A stretch of DNA of 64,000 nt from assembly GCA_003956705.1 (NCBI GenBank), contig QZCP01000157.1:159171-223170 (forward strand), given 5' to 3'. Source of the stretch: Brevipalpus yothersi. Its lineage: Eukaryota > Arthropoda > Arachnida > Trombidiformes > Tenuipalpidae. This document shows, piece by piece, positions 23,207 through 36,239 of this stretch. The stretch's first letter is position 1. Each line of letters opens with the position of its first letter. The notes beneath the pieces were generated by a model. The model was not told the origin of the DNA. It saw nothing but the letters and a program-made list of their open reading frames with translations, and did no database searches. A program made the position numbers and the translations under genes.

Positions 23207-26200
23207 CTCTCTTATGGATTGAATGATATATTTATATATATTGATGGGGAAGTGGATAATTTTTCTTGATTCAAAATTTTCACTCAAAGGTATGAGGTGA
23301 TATCGATTAGATTTGATTGAGATATAGAGTAGACAAAAATTACCAAAGGAGAAGGAAATAGCAGGTAATGTTGACAGGGGTCGACGAAATTCTGTGAATT
23401 CATTAGCATTGCTGACGGATGTGTGTAACCATAATAGAATAAATTAAATAACGCTCATATCATCAACATTATTATCTCTCTAAATTGATTTCTTTTTTTT
23501 CTTTCTTTTTTTCACCTAAGCAATTGAAGCACCGTGATGAGTTGAAATTTTGGAAATATTAGAGGAAAAAAATATCACCAACAAAAACGAAGGCTAATAT
23601 CATATGTATAGGATATGTATATATGCAAAGATGGATTAACAACAAATAACATCGAACTTGATTGATTGATGATTCAGAATCAAAAGCTCAGTCTTCCTCT
23701 ATCTAACCTTCTCTCCACTTGAAAAGAGAAGGTTTATCAAATATAACAATCGGTGATTGTCGCTTGTTTTTCACAGTTAAAGCTTTTGTGGTAGATATTA
23801 ATATTATTTCATGAAGATGATGATATATACTTTGCTCGGTTTCAAAACGTGAATAATACACACATAGTAGTTGTAGTAGTAGTTTTGGATGGTGAATAGG
23901 TATTAAAAGGGAGGATTTTGGCCAGTTAACAGGTTTAAACTGATAATGATAATGGCTTTGATCTCTGATCTGTAGGAGAAGAAATGAAGAGGGAAGAATA
24001 GGAAGAAGATGATGAAGATGATGATCAAGTACAAGTGTATATAAAGATTTAAGAGGAAGAGAAGTAAAACTGGTTACTAGTGAAATCATAAACCAATCAA
24101 TAGATTCAAACACACACACAAAAATATCTGGAAACCCAAGACATACACACTATCTATTGAAGATTCATGAAGCTCGAAGATGATTTATGATGAGTTAAAT
24201 ATCTTAGAAGCTTTTTTTTTCTCTCTCTCTCGCTCTTCATACCAATCAAAACAGATCACACACTGTGTGCTTGTACATATTGATGATGGCAATGTTAAAA
24301 TCAATGGCTTCATTAGATCCAAGGGAAAAAGAGAGTGGAGAAAAAATCATCAACTAACCTTTCAAATTCAAAAGAGTAGATGAACAAAATTGTTGTTGAT
24401 TGTAGACATATTCAAAACACATACATACAGAGAAAAATTTTTCCCAATGAGCTATACGCACACACATACACAAACACACCCAAATTAAAGATAAAATATT
24501 AAAATAAAACTTTCTCCATAAATGTTCCCATCACGATGGAAGATATATATTGTTTTTGAATATTGTGAAAAATTCAAGGATAATCAAAGTATGTGTATAG
24601 TATTGATGAATGAACAAAAATTGTTTTTTTTCATTGAAGAAAAAAAAACACTTTTTCTTCTCCTTCTTCTTCGTGAAAAACTGAAACTGTAATGTATACT
24701 GTTTTGGTTTGGGCGCATGTTTTGGAGTGTATTGCTGATAGTAAGGCGCCAATTTTCATTCACACATTCAATTATAACTGTAAACGGTGCCTTAAGTGTC
24801 TTGGAGAGTTACAACTTTTTTTTAAGAAGTCCTTCAAAAATGTGTGTGTGTTCAAATATGTGTGCGTGTGTAATCAAGTGTATCATGTATGTGTGTATAT
24901 ATATGTATCAGTCAAGTGTGCCATGTGTGTGAGAGAGAGAGACTTTGTTTGAGTTGATGATGATGGTGAACAATTGATACTGACGAATGACAGTTATGAA
25001 TACTAATTAGGGGAATATTATTATTTTTCTTTTCTTTTCTTTTTCTTCTTCTGTTTTTGCTTTTGTTTTCTTACTTATGAAGTTTTTCTTGCTGTTTTTG
25101 TTGTGAGTTACTTATTGTTGATGATTGAAAAGAAGAATTTTGAGACTAATGTGACAACACGAGCGAATCTATTTTCCCCACCTTAAATGGCACACTTTGG
25201 TTGATGATTTTGTGCATAATTTAATTGCAATTATTGTTCTAATTGAGGAGGATGATGCTGATCTTTTTCTTCTTCTCTCTTTGTCTTTGTCTTTTCTTCC
25301 AAGACTTCCGTTTTGAAAAATATTCCAATCAATCAACTAACTTTACCTCGAATGAACCATGGGCGTCGTTAAGTTTGAATATTCCACCTGAAGCGATCAT
25401 CTTCTGATTTGACTGAACAAGTGGACAAGAATTTCATGGTGACAGGAACTCTATCAAGGCTCATTGCATCATGACTCCAACTTAAATTAGAGAATTCAAT
25501 TGAATTTAACTTGAAAGAGGCTTAAACAGCGTCAAGATTGGGAAAATCATCAGGTTGGTGAAAACTAATGAGTGAAAAAAATCTAAGGATGAAATCTTTT
25601 CTCTCTATCTCCGATTTTTGGAAATATTCTTGACAAGAAAATAAAATACCGAAATGCAGATGTAGGTGATATTACATTCTTTCGATTTCTAAGCCCATTG
25701 AGTTTATTCATGGTTTTCATTCTTTTTTTTAGATTTCTTGGACGAAATGCTAAAGCTCTTTCCTACTTTCTTGATGCTAATTACTCAGTGAAATATTTTG
25801 TCTCTTTATTTGATTCTTTTTCTCAGAATTTCATTTAATTGGCTGGCCAATTGGAGAGGAATATATACTCTAATTAGCAGCATAACATGATCATATTTTC
25901 AATTACGAAAACCGAACTCAATATAGTGGAGTGTTACATACATTCTATTGCGAATATTCTCATATAAGATCTGAATTAAGATTTTATTGACAGGCTGAAC
26001 TGAGTCAAAATTGAAAATTCCTTTTCATGTACACACGTTCACTCAATTTTATCAATTTGTGGGTGGAAAATTAGTGTGAAAAACTGAGAATATTTTTTTC
26101 TCAGCTAACCAAAGGCTATACACAATATTATCAGTGATTAGTAAAAATATTGAAATCCCACGAAATTATGCTGTGTATCACGAATGAATAGATGCTTTAC

Positions 26201-26893
26201 AATGACTCAATTTCCAATTGAGCACCTCAAAGTACACTTTCTTTGTTGTATTCTTCTCTCGCAGATCAGTTGGACTGTATTCTGGGAATTTTCTAGTGGA
26301 AAGTTATATTATTGCTGCAATTCGGATGTTTACTCACACACAAACACTTCTCTACCAAAGAAATGTTAAGAATTCTCATTCTTCCTGTTTTTGTAAATTC
26401 TTGCAATAATAGTCCCTTCACTCTCTATTTCTCTCTCTCTTATTTTTCACCTCTTCCCTCTTGTTCTCTATTGACGTAAAACTATACATCGAAAAAGAGT
26501 AAAAAAAGGTGGGAGTTGAAAGGGCTGAGCTGTGTTTCGATATGAGTCCGCATGACAGCCAGATAGAGAATGCTAAGAACATTCTCTTCGTATAGCATAC
26601 CTTGCACATCTATCGGAAGGTTGAAATAGAGATTTTCGCCACCAGAACCGTTCATTTGTCGTGGGGATATCGTATCTGGAAGAATATCTTGCCAAAAAAC
26701 ATCAATTTTTCAAAAATATTTATAACTGGGTTCTTCAGTTCAGTTCGGATAAATATTGACTATTGACCATTAGTTCTAGTAAGTTCTACCTTGACCTAGT
26801 AATTTTCGGGTGTTCGAAAGTTCTCGATTATACTTACTCTTCTCTTCTATATCCGATTCTTCACTAATTCTTCAGAGAAGATAAGGCAACAAG
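23207..26893. other. Intergenic region upstream of ATG4 and EFLamide
   Basis: 3.7 kb between two head-to-head genes, containing both promoters. It is rich in poly-A/T, CTT/TTC and TGTG runs. The 138-codon minus frame at 23703-24119 is low in complexity (Leu/His/Tyr/Ser) and I could not join it to ATG4. No other gene is supported. Confidence 0.45.
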
Positions 26894-27490
26894 ATGAGTT
26901 CATCGTGTTTCAATTCACCGAAAAAAACGAATTGTCTGTGGTCATCACTTATGATCATCATTCTCGCCTTCCTTTTGGCTATGGTAAGCAATTCTAGATG
27001 TGCGATTCTTCCAGCCTACAACCAAGGTAAGAATTCCTTGTATTTTTGCATACATTTCAAGCTTTTGAATCCTACTAACTGAGAATTGCAACTTGAATAT
27101 CGGCTAAAAATCTTTCCCTAAGCCTGATGTATTTACTTCTTCATACGATCAAGAATCATCGACAATGTGAATTCTTTTATGAGCCATTCCAGAATTAGGC
27201 CTATAGATCAGAATCTGATTCGGAAAATTTGAGCCAGACTCTGGTGAATGCTCTTCTCTCTAACAAGAGTGAAGATCTCAACCATTCTCTGCACCGTAAT
27301 AATAAGGAAAAAAGATAATGACATATATTGTCTACGACATTGTATCTATGAAACAAGCACTCTGACATTTGTTTTCATTATTGAGTAAAGTTTCGAATCA
27401 TCACGAACCCAGCAGTTATTTGAATAATTGTAAAAAAATCTTGTCATTCCATATGATCTGCTCTTTTTTGTCTCGGCTAGATTTAGTAGA

Positions 27491-27523
<33 letters not shown>

Positions 27524-29691
27524 AATTGAAATGAATTATCGGTTTCTTTTATAGATAAAACAATGCTCTGAGGGCCAATGTTTCGCATGCAAGATCATTC
27601 TCTATTTTTCATTCCAAATATTCATGCTCCAGAATTCTTTGATTTTCTACGATGAGCGGTGATCACTGTTGTGTAACAAGTACTTGTTACTCTATAAAAA
27701 AACTGATCCCATAAATTGAGACAAATTTTGTGGGCCGAGAAAATTTGGCCCAAATAGCAAGAGAAAAAATAAAAGAAAGAAAGGGAGAGAGAGAAATGTA
27801 GAAGTGAACTCGATAATATGATCATCTGAGCGAGAACTCTGTGAAAGAATATTCTATTCTCAATTCATAAAATTTCCCAATCCTACATTTCAACTGTCTC
27901 AGAAATCATATGAGATATCGGAATTGAACAGACGATATTCACCAAAAAAGAATCAACAATCTGAAGGCTTCATCTTCAAATTTGAAAAAAACGATTGCAA
28001 CTCAAACATCAATACAGATACTCACGTTTGTGTGTAGATTTCGAAATTCTCAAACTCAACTGAATTCACGAATTTTAACTGGACATGCAATTCGACTTCA
28101 TCTTCAAGAGGCTATTTCAATTTTCCAATTCCTTCTCACCTGCAGCCATAGCGTAAAACGAGAGGATCAACATTATTTTTTGAATAGAGATCTTCCTTCA
28201 TTCAATTACATGATCGACTATCTTACCCATCATCTTGTGAACTTTGTCATATTTATCACATCATCTTTCAAGCTAGTAAATGTTGAAAAGAATGTTCTCT
28301 ACTCATGAAAATCGAAAGTTATTTAAAGTCAAACAAGCAAGATATCCATGATACTTTGGTAATCTTACTGTAAGTGGCGAAACAAAATTTTGTCACAAGC
28401 ACTTCATATTTTCTCGATAGTTATCTGTATCCACTCAGGAAATGAATAGTCTATCTGTTCATGATGAATATTTAAAGACAGTCAATTTTTTTGGAACTGG
28501 CGAGACTTAGTGTGACAATGGAATCTAGTGAGTATAGAAAAATAAAGCAAATGTTTGTATCACATTCTGGGGATATAAGTTATCATCCCAAATTTGCCAC
28601 TCTTTCATGGAACTACATTTCTCAAGAACTTGAGAAGAGATTCCTCAGATGGATGAAACAAGGATCTGATAACTTCCTTATCGCTTTTTCTGTCATCAAC
28701 TGTAAATGATTTGTCTGGTTCAGATTGCACCATATTCACTAGCCTAGATGCCTGAAAGGAATATATTTGAGCACATTTCTTCGGTGTAAGATTTTTATTT
28801 CGCTAACGCACTTCTTTTAAACACTTTCAATTGATCTCCAAAAAAAGAACGAAAACGTAAAATCTTTGATCTGTCATCGTGAATGTGAATTCCTTTTTGG
28901 ATAGAATAAGATTCATTGCCTGTCATTTCTCAGAGAGCAAGAGAAAGAGAGTGAAAACCTATGCCTTCCCTACACTATTCAGATAGAAGAAACCTCTCTA
29001 TTTTTCTGATGGATCACTATTTGATCACTCTTATTTTATAGATCTAGTAGTCCATGTACTAGGGGCCAAAGTGTGCCTGCATGTGTGTGTTCATTCAACA
29101 GTTATCACTCAATAAGTGATCATTTTTTCCAACATGTGCAGGTCATTTGATTGTATTATTCATGAACTTTTTTAGCATGAAGCGTTCTTCTTTCACAGAG
29201 CACACACACAAAATTGTGAATGAAATCAATTACGTCATAATTTCAGAGACATCTTGTTTACCGAGAAGAGTCCAATTTTTGCCAATTGAGATCACGATTT
29301 GAGAGAGAGAGAGAACTTTTATGGTATATCTTAATTGAGGACAAAATTGGAAAAAAACGAAACTCTTTCGCGATACTCAGCTTGGTAAAAGGAATAAATT
29401 CAAGTGAAAAAATGGTTGTATACGTGATTCGCATGTGTAAGGTATAGAAAAGAGAGTTTCAAATATTTTCCACTAGAAACATCATGAAAGAATACTTCTG
29501 GGGGAGGAAAAAGGAAAAGTGAAGAAAGATTGAAGAATTGTGAAGTCACATCCACTCAATTCAATGTTGTATGATTAGATTCGTTTCGCTGTTTCCATGA
29601 AATTGAGATTAATCCTTCTCCAAAGAGAGAACTTGCACAAATATTTTCCGAATGACTTTGAATTGCAACCTAAATGCTGAAATTGAGTCTT

Positions 29692-29753
<62 letters not shown>

Positions 29754-31001
29754 AATTCTCATGGCTTGGTAGAGAATGAAGGGCACATTGTCAGGATTTT
29801 CAACAGTGTTTTAGCTACCATTAGAAACGAGGGCCTAAACAGAGAAGGAAAGAGTAAAAGCTGAAAGGTTATGACATGTTTCGTGTATTCGCTCAGAGGA
29901 ATGAAGAGAACTCCCCATGATTTCTCGTTAGAATTCATCCTAAGTTGAATCTGGAGGGTTCTCGATGCTATTTTTACGCTTCAAATACTGATAAGAGCAA
30001 TGATTCGTTAATTTCTTGATTCTCTCTTGTGAGAGAGCATCTATCTACACTTATACGGCCCACTCAATAAGACAACTTATGAAATATCACTTCATCTCCG
30101 ATAATATATTGGAGTCAAAAATATCCCAAGATTTTCGACTCTACTCTCTTATTTCCTTGAACAAGCATATAAATGGTAGAGAATCGCTCTAGGTTCTAAA
30201 CCAGTATATCTCAAGAGTAATGCTCGTGAATTTTCTATTCGAATTTGTTCAAAAAGTTGCTTATTTTTCTCTTATTAGCCTCTTTTTATGTGTATATCAT
30301 TCGGTAAATTTAACAGTCATGATGCCCTAGGCCAGATATATCAGTGGATGTTTGTATTGAAAAATTTTTTTCCCTACACCAGACTCGATAGTCGTTGAAA
30401 GATTTATAAGTCAAAGTTTATCCTGAAAATAAGCTTATACATATGAGATCAGGACGAGGTAAAAAAATTCCTGCAACAATGATGGGAGATTGATTTTTTA
30501 CGTTCAGAATATGCATGCTTTCGAATAAACTTCCGCTTTTATATACAAAAATTCACACATTATACTGATTCTGAATCAACCTACTAGACTAGCCGTCAAT
30601 GTGAATCATACATTGTTGATTAATATGTTCTCAAGTATGTTCATTTTCATCCATCTGTTCACTTTCTTTCGATGAGCAATCATTAATGGAGAAAGTTTGC
30701 TGGATAACACAATCAGATTGACCAATAGTGACCAGCAGCATTGATGGCTAGAAGTAGTAGATGAAGATGCAATAGTAGTAGTAATAGTGATGGTAGAACA
30801 ATAGTGAGGAGGCCACTTGAGAGTAACTTAGTAGTAGTAGATGTGTATAACAGTAAATTGTTGGCCCTAAATTGATGAACACCTCTTTTTGCGTCAAGTT
30901 CAACGCCATTGCTTCGATAAAGGCATTTTGTGGCCTAACCAAATTATGTCTTCGTTGATCCAAAAATTCAACATTTGAGTAGAAGAAGGCATCAAAGTAG
31001 A

Positions 31002-31044
<43 letters not shown>

Positions 31045-33004
31045 ATATTTCCTCCTACACAAGGATGGAAAAAATATTGGCTTCTGTTGACTAGATGAAA
31101 TCATCTCAACCGGTTGAGTAGCCAAGTTATCAGTAATAGTTAATGGTCATGATTAAGGTGAGTGTATGCTTTTATCTTCTCAAAATTGTCCAATTGGCGA
31201 AATCTTTTCTTCTCCTCCTTACATTCTACACATATTTGATCTACAATAAAAGAACAAATTAGCTGGGTAATCCCACTTTATTCTCAAGATTGAGGTGGAA
31301 AAAAGAATAGTATACCTTTTTGGTCCCAGACTTTTCCGATGGAAAAGTGTATAGTTTGTATTCTTTATTTAGTTTCATAGTTGAGAAAAAAATTTTCAAG
31401 GATATCTGTTACTTGCCTTGTCTCATTACGGTAAAAGTCTGTGATTCTCTCTCTGTGTCTCTTTTACATTCTCGGGTTGTTTACTTCCTTGAATGTCGAT
31501 AACAATGTGATTCTCTCATAACACTAAGGTTTTGTTTTGAGCGACATTCTATTGTTTGTCTATATTCACCATGAATGATTTGCATTTCTTGATGAGAGAG
31601 AAAAGAGATTCCCTACCGAAGTTGAGTGTCAGTAAGCTTAAAAGGATTTTGATTGAGCTCAATTTTTTGTCGCTTCATTCCTGAGTGTCCCAAGATGGTG
31701 ATCAATTTTGATTGTCATCCTGAACCGAAAGGTTTATTCTGGTGTTTTGTACTCTATGGTTGAAAAAGCTTTTGCTACACAATCAAGAGGCATTACAACA
31801 GAAAACACTGGCGGTAAAGTGTGGAGGTTCCACCAACTCCTACGAAAGCTCTTGTTAGTTTTTCAGATTTCTAATGTCGATGATTCAATATACGCACTTT
31901 TTTAGCCATAGATTTTCTTCATTCCAAATGTTCAAAAATTCTACCAAAGATTCCTAAGGGACATTCATCTTCCTGTTGTATACTTTTGGAAAAGGAAGTA
32001 GTGCATTTGAGACTTTTTTTGTCAAGATTAGAAAGCAAATTTTGCCAAAAATATCCCCAAAATACAGTATCTAACCTCTTGGCCTTAGATTTTTTGATCC
32101 AATAAAGCCAATCTAACAAAAATTTTTGAAAAAGAAATCTCGGACTCTAACTTTCGAAAGCTCCTAGAGATTTCCTGTGTTCCTTTGACTTTGTCTTGCT
32201 ATGATTCTATCTTTCCAATCAGATCAGATTCATGTTTCCATCTTCTATATACATCAAATACTATATGAATTCACCTAAGGCTATCAGTATATCGATGATA
32301 TCATGTGCTCTCAAACAATTTTTTTGGGCTGTGTGAGTATCAACTGTGCAGACAGTATAAAAAGAGAAATGATATTTATCGTGTCTATTAGAGTGTCTGG
32401 AAGCCTTCAGGGCTTGTCAACGGTCACTTTTTACCGTTATAATGGAAACTTTTACACGCATTCAACTTGATTCTTGATCACCTTTGAAGAAGTGGACATG
32501 ATCAGTTTAACCTTTTCCACTAAACCATATTATTGAGGATAAACAAAACAAACAATTTGATATTTTTTGTCTAAATTTCCTAACTAAACTCACTAAATTC
32601 TTCGTCAATCTTCGAAAAAACACAATTGTTCAGATGCTGAGGATAATCTTTCGCCAAGCGCTCAATCAACAGCATCCGATTCTGGTCATCAAGAGCCAGC
32701 AGCAACAACCATAAAACGACATGGCTTGAGATGTTTTGACATTGATTCAATTCAAGAAGATTCACCTCTTCTCAGCCTTGGCCTATCCTCATTATCCGCC
32801 CCATCATATCAATTGAACCCTTTTTCGTACGCTAAAATGGACAAGAGAGTAGGATCAGAGTTCTTGGGTAAACGTATGGGTTCCGAATTTCTAGGCAAAC
32901 GTATGGGCTCCGAATTTCTTGGTAAACGTATGGGATCAGAATTTCTGGGCAAACGTATGGGTTCCGAATTCTTAGGTCGTCGTCGTCGAAGATCAATTAA
33001 CTAA
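26894..33004 (+). CDS. EFLamide neuropeptide precursor, splice form A (SEFL-amide exon)
   Basis: Precursor of amidated neuropeptides; arthropod EFLamides are regarded as orthologues of TRH-type peptides. Exon 1 (26894-27026, 44 codons + 1 nt) encodes a signal peptide (LMIIILAFLLAMVSNSRC). Exon 2a (32634-33004) follows a 5.6 kb intron with a good acceptor (TTGTTCAG) and the matching phase. The total is 504 nt, 167 aa. After a spacer (IKRHGLRCFDIDSIQEDSP) come five cassettes: VGSEFLGKR once, MGSEFLGKR three times, then MGSEFLG-RRRRRSIN at the end. Cleavage at Lys-Arg and amidation from the Gly would release five (V/M)GSEFL-amides. The repeats differ at synonymous sites, so they are not a recent array expansion. 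Exon 1 is shared with form B. A second GTAAGC inside exon 1 (about 26983) is a possible but unneeded donor. Confidence 0.9.
29693..29748. repeat. (TC)n microsatellite
   Basis: About 28 TC units within the EFLamide intron. Confidence 0.95.
31003..31042. repeat. (GA)n microsatellite
   Basis: About 20 GA units within the EFLamide intron. Confidence 0.95.
32634..33004 (+). other. Alternative exon 2a (SEFL-amide cassettes)
   Basis: Phase-1 terminal coding exon of the EFLamide gene with its own stop (TAA 33002-33004). A candidate polyadenylation signal (AATAAA, about 33918) is downstream. It carries the FDID motif ahead of the peptide cassettes, as exon 2b does. Confidence 0.85.
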
Positions 33005-34272
33005 ATGTGTTAATCTTTCATTTTCAATCAGCATCCCACCTTTCATTGAGCCAACTCAAATAGAGGGAATCTTTTCTCTCTCTCTCTCTTCTTATTGTTT
33101 GAGACCATCAATTATATACCTTCACACTTATCATCCATCTCTCTTTCTCTTTATCACTCTCTCTCTCTGTCTGTCAATATATATTCTATTGTCACTCTAA
33201 TTTCTGTTGATTCAAACTGATTCCTACCTGCATTATCGTCATAATCACTTTATCTTGAACCTTTCTCGTTTTATTTTTCTCCCCAAAAATCCTTGCTTCC
33301 ACAACTACTACCCCTAATCAATGTGATGCAAGAGTCTGGTCAAGAGTGCTTCTTACTTGGGCCATTCTTGTCCTTTGGGCTATCGCTACTTTATGTCTCA
33401 CGTATGCATTTATTATTGATACTGAGAGGGATCATTTTGAGAGGGATAGAAGAGGAGTCAAGCGAAAAAAATATATATAACTACAAATATATCTACACCA
33501 ATGCTACATCATTTGACATGAAAAACTTTGAGATAGAGAGAGACATACCTCAACACATATATTCCCTCAACATGATACTCATTGGATTACTAATCTATTA
33601 AGTCGAGAAACATCTTCATTCAGCTGATAGTTGAAAATGTTGTTCCTGAATGATGTACATGTACATGTATCATGGAAAAGTTCATGAGTGTGTGTATGTG
33701 TAAGTGTGATTATGTCTGTATGCTTGTATGGTGTACTTTGAGTGGAGGCAAGAAAAAATCTTCACCATAATCTAGCCACACACTTACGCATCATGTGTGT
33801 GTGTGTGTGTGTGGATGATGTTAATTTGGATAAGTTGGTCGAATGAACGATGAATATCTTCTTTACGATTGACACCTTATGCATGAATATATTATGAGCA
33901 CATTTTCTTGTGGAAGGAATAAAAATTCGTGTCTATGAGTCGATCGATTATGGCCTATATATTTGAGCAGTTCATTTTTGCTTCTTTCTTTTTTCTTCCA
34001 TAATTTTTTTTCTCTCTCGTTCAAAATCTTGTAAAAAATGACTAACTAAAAAAATTAAATGTCTTAATTAAAAAAAAGTGATAATTCAGAGCTATTGTTA
34101 CAAGGATAACAAATGATTATTGATAAAAATAAATTGATCTAAACTAAAAATCTTCTAATTTCTTCTAACAAAAAAATTCAACATACCTGAAAGAATTTGG
34201 CATAACTGATTCTTGAAAAAAATTCAAGTATCTAGTTTATATTTCATAAAGTTTTACTTTCCTTCTCTTAAG
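33005..34272 (+). other. Interval between alternative EFLamide exons
   Basis: It holds the 3' UTR of form A, including CT-rich stretches, a (GT)n run near 33796-33813 and AATAAA near 33918. The polypyrimidine tract (TTTTACTTTCCTTCTCTTAAG) leading to exon 2b is at the right edge. The 102-codon frame at 33293-33601 overlaps this UTR and looks accidental. Confidence 0.5.
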
Positions 34273-34652
34273 ACGATATGTTTGATATTGATGAGACTCC
34301 AGAAGCATCAATACAGCAGCCAAGCATCAATGAAGTGAAACGTATTTCTGAATTTCTTGGTGGACCTGGTAAAAGATATTCTGAGTTCTTAGGAGGACCA
34401 GGTAAACGATATTCGGAATTTCTTGGTGGACCCGGTAAACGATACTCCGAATTTCTCGGTGGTCCAGGCAAGAGATACTCTGAATTCTTAGGAGGACCTG
34501 GTAAGCGACAGAGACCACTAGGCCGTTCTGTGAGAACAAATTTACCACTTCGACGCCATGGTTTGGTACGATTAGATCAACAATCAACATCATCACAAGT
34601 TATCAGTAGACCATCAGGCTCTGAATTTCTTGGAGGACCAGGAAAGCGTTAA
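34273..34652 (+). CDS. EFLamide gene alternative exon 2b (SEFLGGP-amide precursor, form B)
   Basis: With exon 1 (26894-27026) this exon gives 513 nt, 170 aa, in frame. The acceptor (CTCTTAAG) and phase equal those of exon 2a, so 2a and 2b are mutually exclusive terminal exons. It begins DDMFDIDETPEAS, sharing FDID with exon 2a. It then encodes ISEFLGGPGKR, YSEFLGGPGKR four times in a row, a non-repeated linker (QRPLGRSVRTNLPLRR) and a last GSEFLGGPGKR before TAA. Processing would give six (x)SEFLGGP-amides. EFLGGP-amide is a spider mite peptide name; use of both exons by one gene follows from the frame and phase seen here. AATAAA is at 34961. Confidence 0.9.
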
Positions 34653-34699
34653 GACAGCTATTCTGAAAGTTCATTTATTCAATTCTGGGCATATATTCG

Positions 34700-34731
34700 C
34701 TTCTTCTTCTTCTTCTTCTTCTTCTTCTTCT
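34700..34731. repeat. (TTC)n microsatellite
   Basis: About ten TTC units in the 3' UTR of EFLamide form B. Confidence 0.9.
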
Positions 34732-34960
34732 CTTTCATCTTCATGAAATTGATTACAAGCCAAATATCAAAAATTCGTTCTCAGTATTACTCTTACACGA
34801 TAGCATTGAGAGTTGGTTGAAATTCTATTGAACCATCGTATTAAGCCAAAAATTTGAACTGATCAACAATTCCAATAACACGAAAAGTTTTAGAGGTCAT
34901 CAATTCATTCCATTCGATCGTATCTATTGAAGTGTATCATTTATGTAATGTTATCTCACG

Positions 34961-34966
34961 AATAAA
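34961..34966 (+). terminator. Polyadenylation signal of EFLamide form B
   Basis: AATAAA about 310 bp after the stop codon of exon 2b. Confidence 0.5.
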
Positions 34967-35302
34967 GGTTAAGTTTACTTACTATTTACTCTTTTGATTG
35001 ATTTTTCTTCTTTCAAAGACCATCATTCCGATTTGAACCTTTTCAGATTCCATAATTATACCATTCATTCGGCAACGCTTTCCAGTGTACTCTATTGAGA
35101 CTGATAGTGAGTCACCTTGATGATAATCAGGATCATAGTCATTGATAAAAAGAACGTAGCAGTGATAAAATTAAATTCGTAATGGCTTACAGATGATCAA
35201 ACAAGAAAACGCGAGTTCGAGATTATTCTCTCCCAATCATTCAGATAATCAGCCTCACCGGTTAGAATCATCCAGAATTAACAGTGATTTAACACGTGCA
35301 AG

Positions 35303-36239
35303 ATGAATTTGAAACTTTCTTCATCGTTTGTGATATTCATTGTCACTTCCATGTCAAATGCTTTAACTTCCGGTGTAAATGATGAGAAACTTAGGGATAC
35401 TGATACGGTTTCCAACTCATCTATCGCTGATTGTTCATCTCTTTCCCGTTCTAAAAGACAATATCACTGTGTCTTGGCACCAAGATCAACTGAAGGGCCA
35501 TATTTTATTCCAGATGATCTCAAACGTTCCGACATTCGGGAAAGAAAACAAGGTATTCCTTTGAAATTGGAAATATTTATCACTGATGCCAATGATTGTT
35601 CACCAATATCTGGGGCCATTGTACATGTATGGCAAGCGGATGCATTGGGCCATTATTCTGGATTCAGTGGTCCAATAGATTTTTCCAATAGAGGCAATAA
35701 ACCTTCGAGTAGTGAAAGATTTTTACGAGGTTATCAAGTGACAGATAATTCTGGTAGAGTTGATTTCACCACAATAGTTCCCGGCTGGTATCGTGGTAGA
35801 ACAATGCATATACATTTGGAAATTAACAGAGGATCTCGTGTTGTTTATATTGGGCAACTATTTTTTAGTGACAAGTTTTCTCAAATGGTGTCCAGAATGT
35901 CTCCATACTCATCATCCAGGTCTTATCGAGTGACTAATGATGAAGATGGGGTTTATACCCATTCGAATGGAGCATCAACTACTCTTTCGCTTTCTGGAAG
36001 TCCTCGGAATAATCTAAGATCTACTATAACCTTGGGAATAAGTTCACCAAAAGGTAGAAATTCATGATTTTGAGATAGTTTTTCACCAAAATAATCGATT
36101 GACTCTGATTTGATGAAAAATTTCAAATTCCCAAGGTGGTGAATATCGACACGGATTGAATTACATCAAGATCGTGGAATTTAAACTACGTAGACTGATG
36201 GTGAGACTTATTCACTTTTCATTCATATTTATTGTTTGA
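35303..36239 (+). CDS. Secreted intradiol ring-cleavage dioxygenase
   Basis: Non-haem Fe(III) enzyme that opens catechol-type aromatic rings between the two hydroxyls. Spider mites carry a family acquired from fungi, thought to detoxify plant phenolics. Exon 1 is 35303-36053 and exon 2 is 36136-36239 (855 nt, 284 aa). The start gives MNLKLSSSFVIFIVTSMS, a signal peptide. The iron ligands are all visible: Tyr in STEGPYFIPDD, then Tyr, His and His in VPGWYRGRTMHIHLEI. GAIVHVWQADALGHYSGF and FLRGYQVTDNSGRVDFTT complete the family core. The last exon carries GGEYRHGLNYIKIVEF-like sequence. A GTGAGA at 36201 is a possible further donor, so the extreme C-terminus is uncertain. An intron and signal peptide show adaptation to animal secretion. 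Confidence 0.93.

Larger units (their letters stand above)
27027..32633 (+). other. Large first intron of the EFLamide gene
   Basis: 5.6 kb, by far the longest intron in the window. It contains AG/CT tracts (27490, 29693-29748, 31003-31042). ORFs such as 27982-28308 (108 codons) have no domain-like features. No nested gene is supported, though enhancers are plausible. Confidence 0.6.
34653..35302. other. 3' UTR of EFLamide form B and upstream region of the dioxygenase
   Basis: It contains a (TTC)n run at 34700-34731 and AATAAA at 34961-34966. About 300 bp of promoter-like sequence precedes the next ATG; no clear TATA box is seen. Confidence 0.5.

Noticed and set aside
23703..24119. 138-codon minus-strand ORF upstream of ATG4
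   Set aside because: Leu/His/Ser/Tyr-rich low-complexity composition, no domain, and no in-phase splice to the ATG4 first exon, which already has a good ATG.
27982..28308. 108-codon ORF in the EFLamide intron
   Set aside because: No conserved motif, no promoter or splice context, and composition typical of the surrounding AT-rich DNA.
32860..32990. Tandem repeats considered as a CRISPR-like or satellite array
   Set aside because: The 27-bp period is in frame, encodes MGSEFLGKR with synonymous variation, and is a neuropeptide precursor in a eukaryote.
34327..34596. Minus-strand ORF across exon 2b
   Set aside because: It exists only because the SEFLGGPGKR repeat is open in several frames; the plus-strand frame has cleavage and amidation sites.
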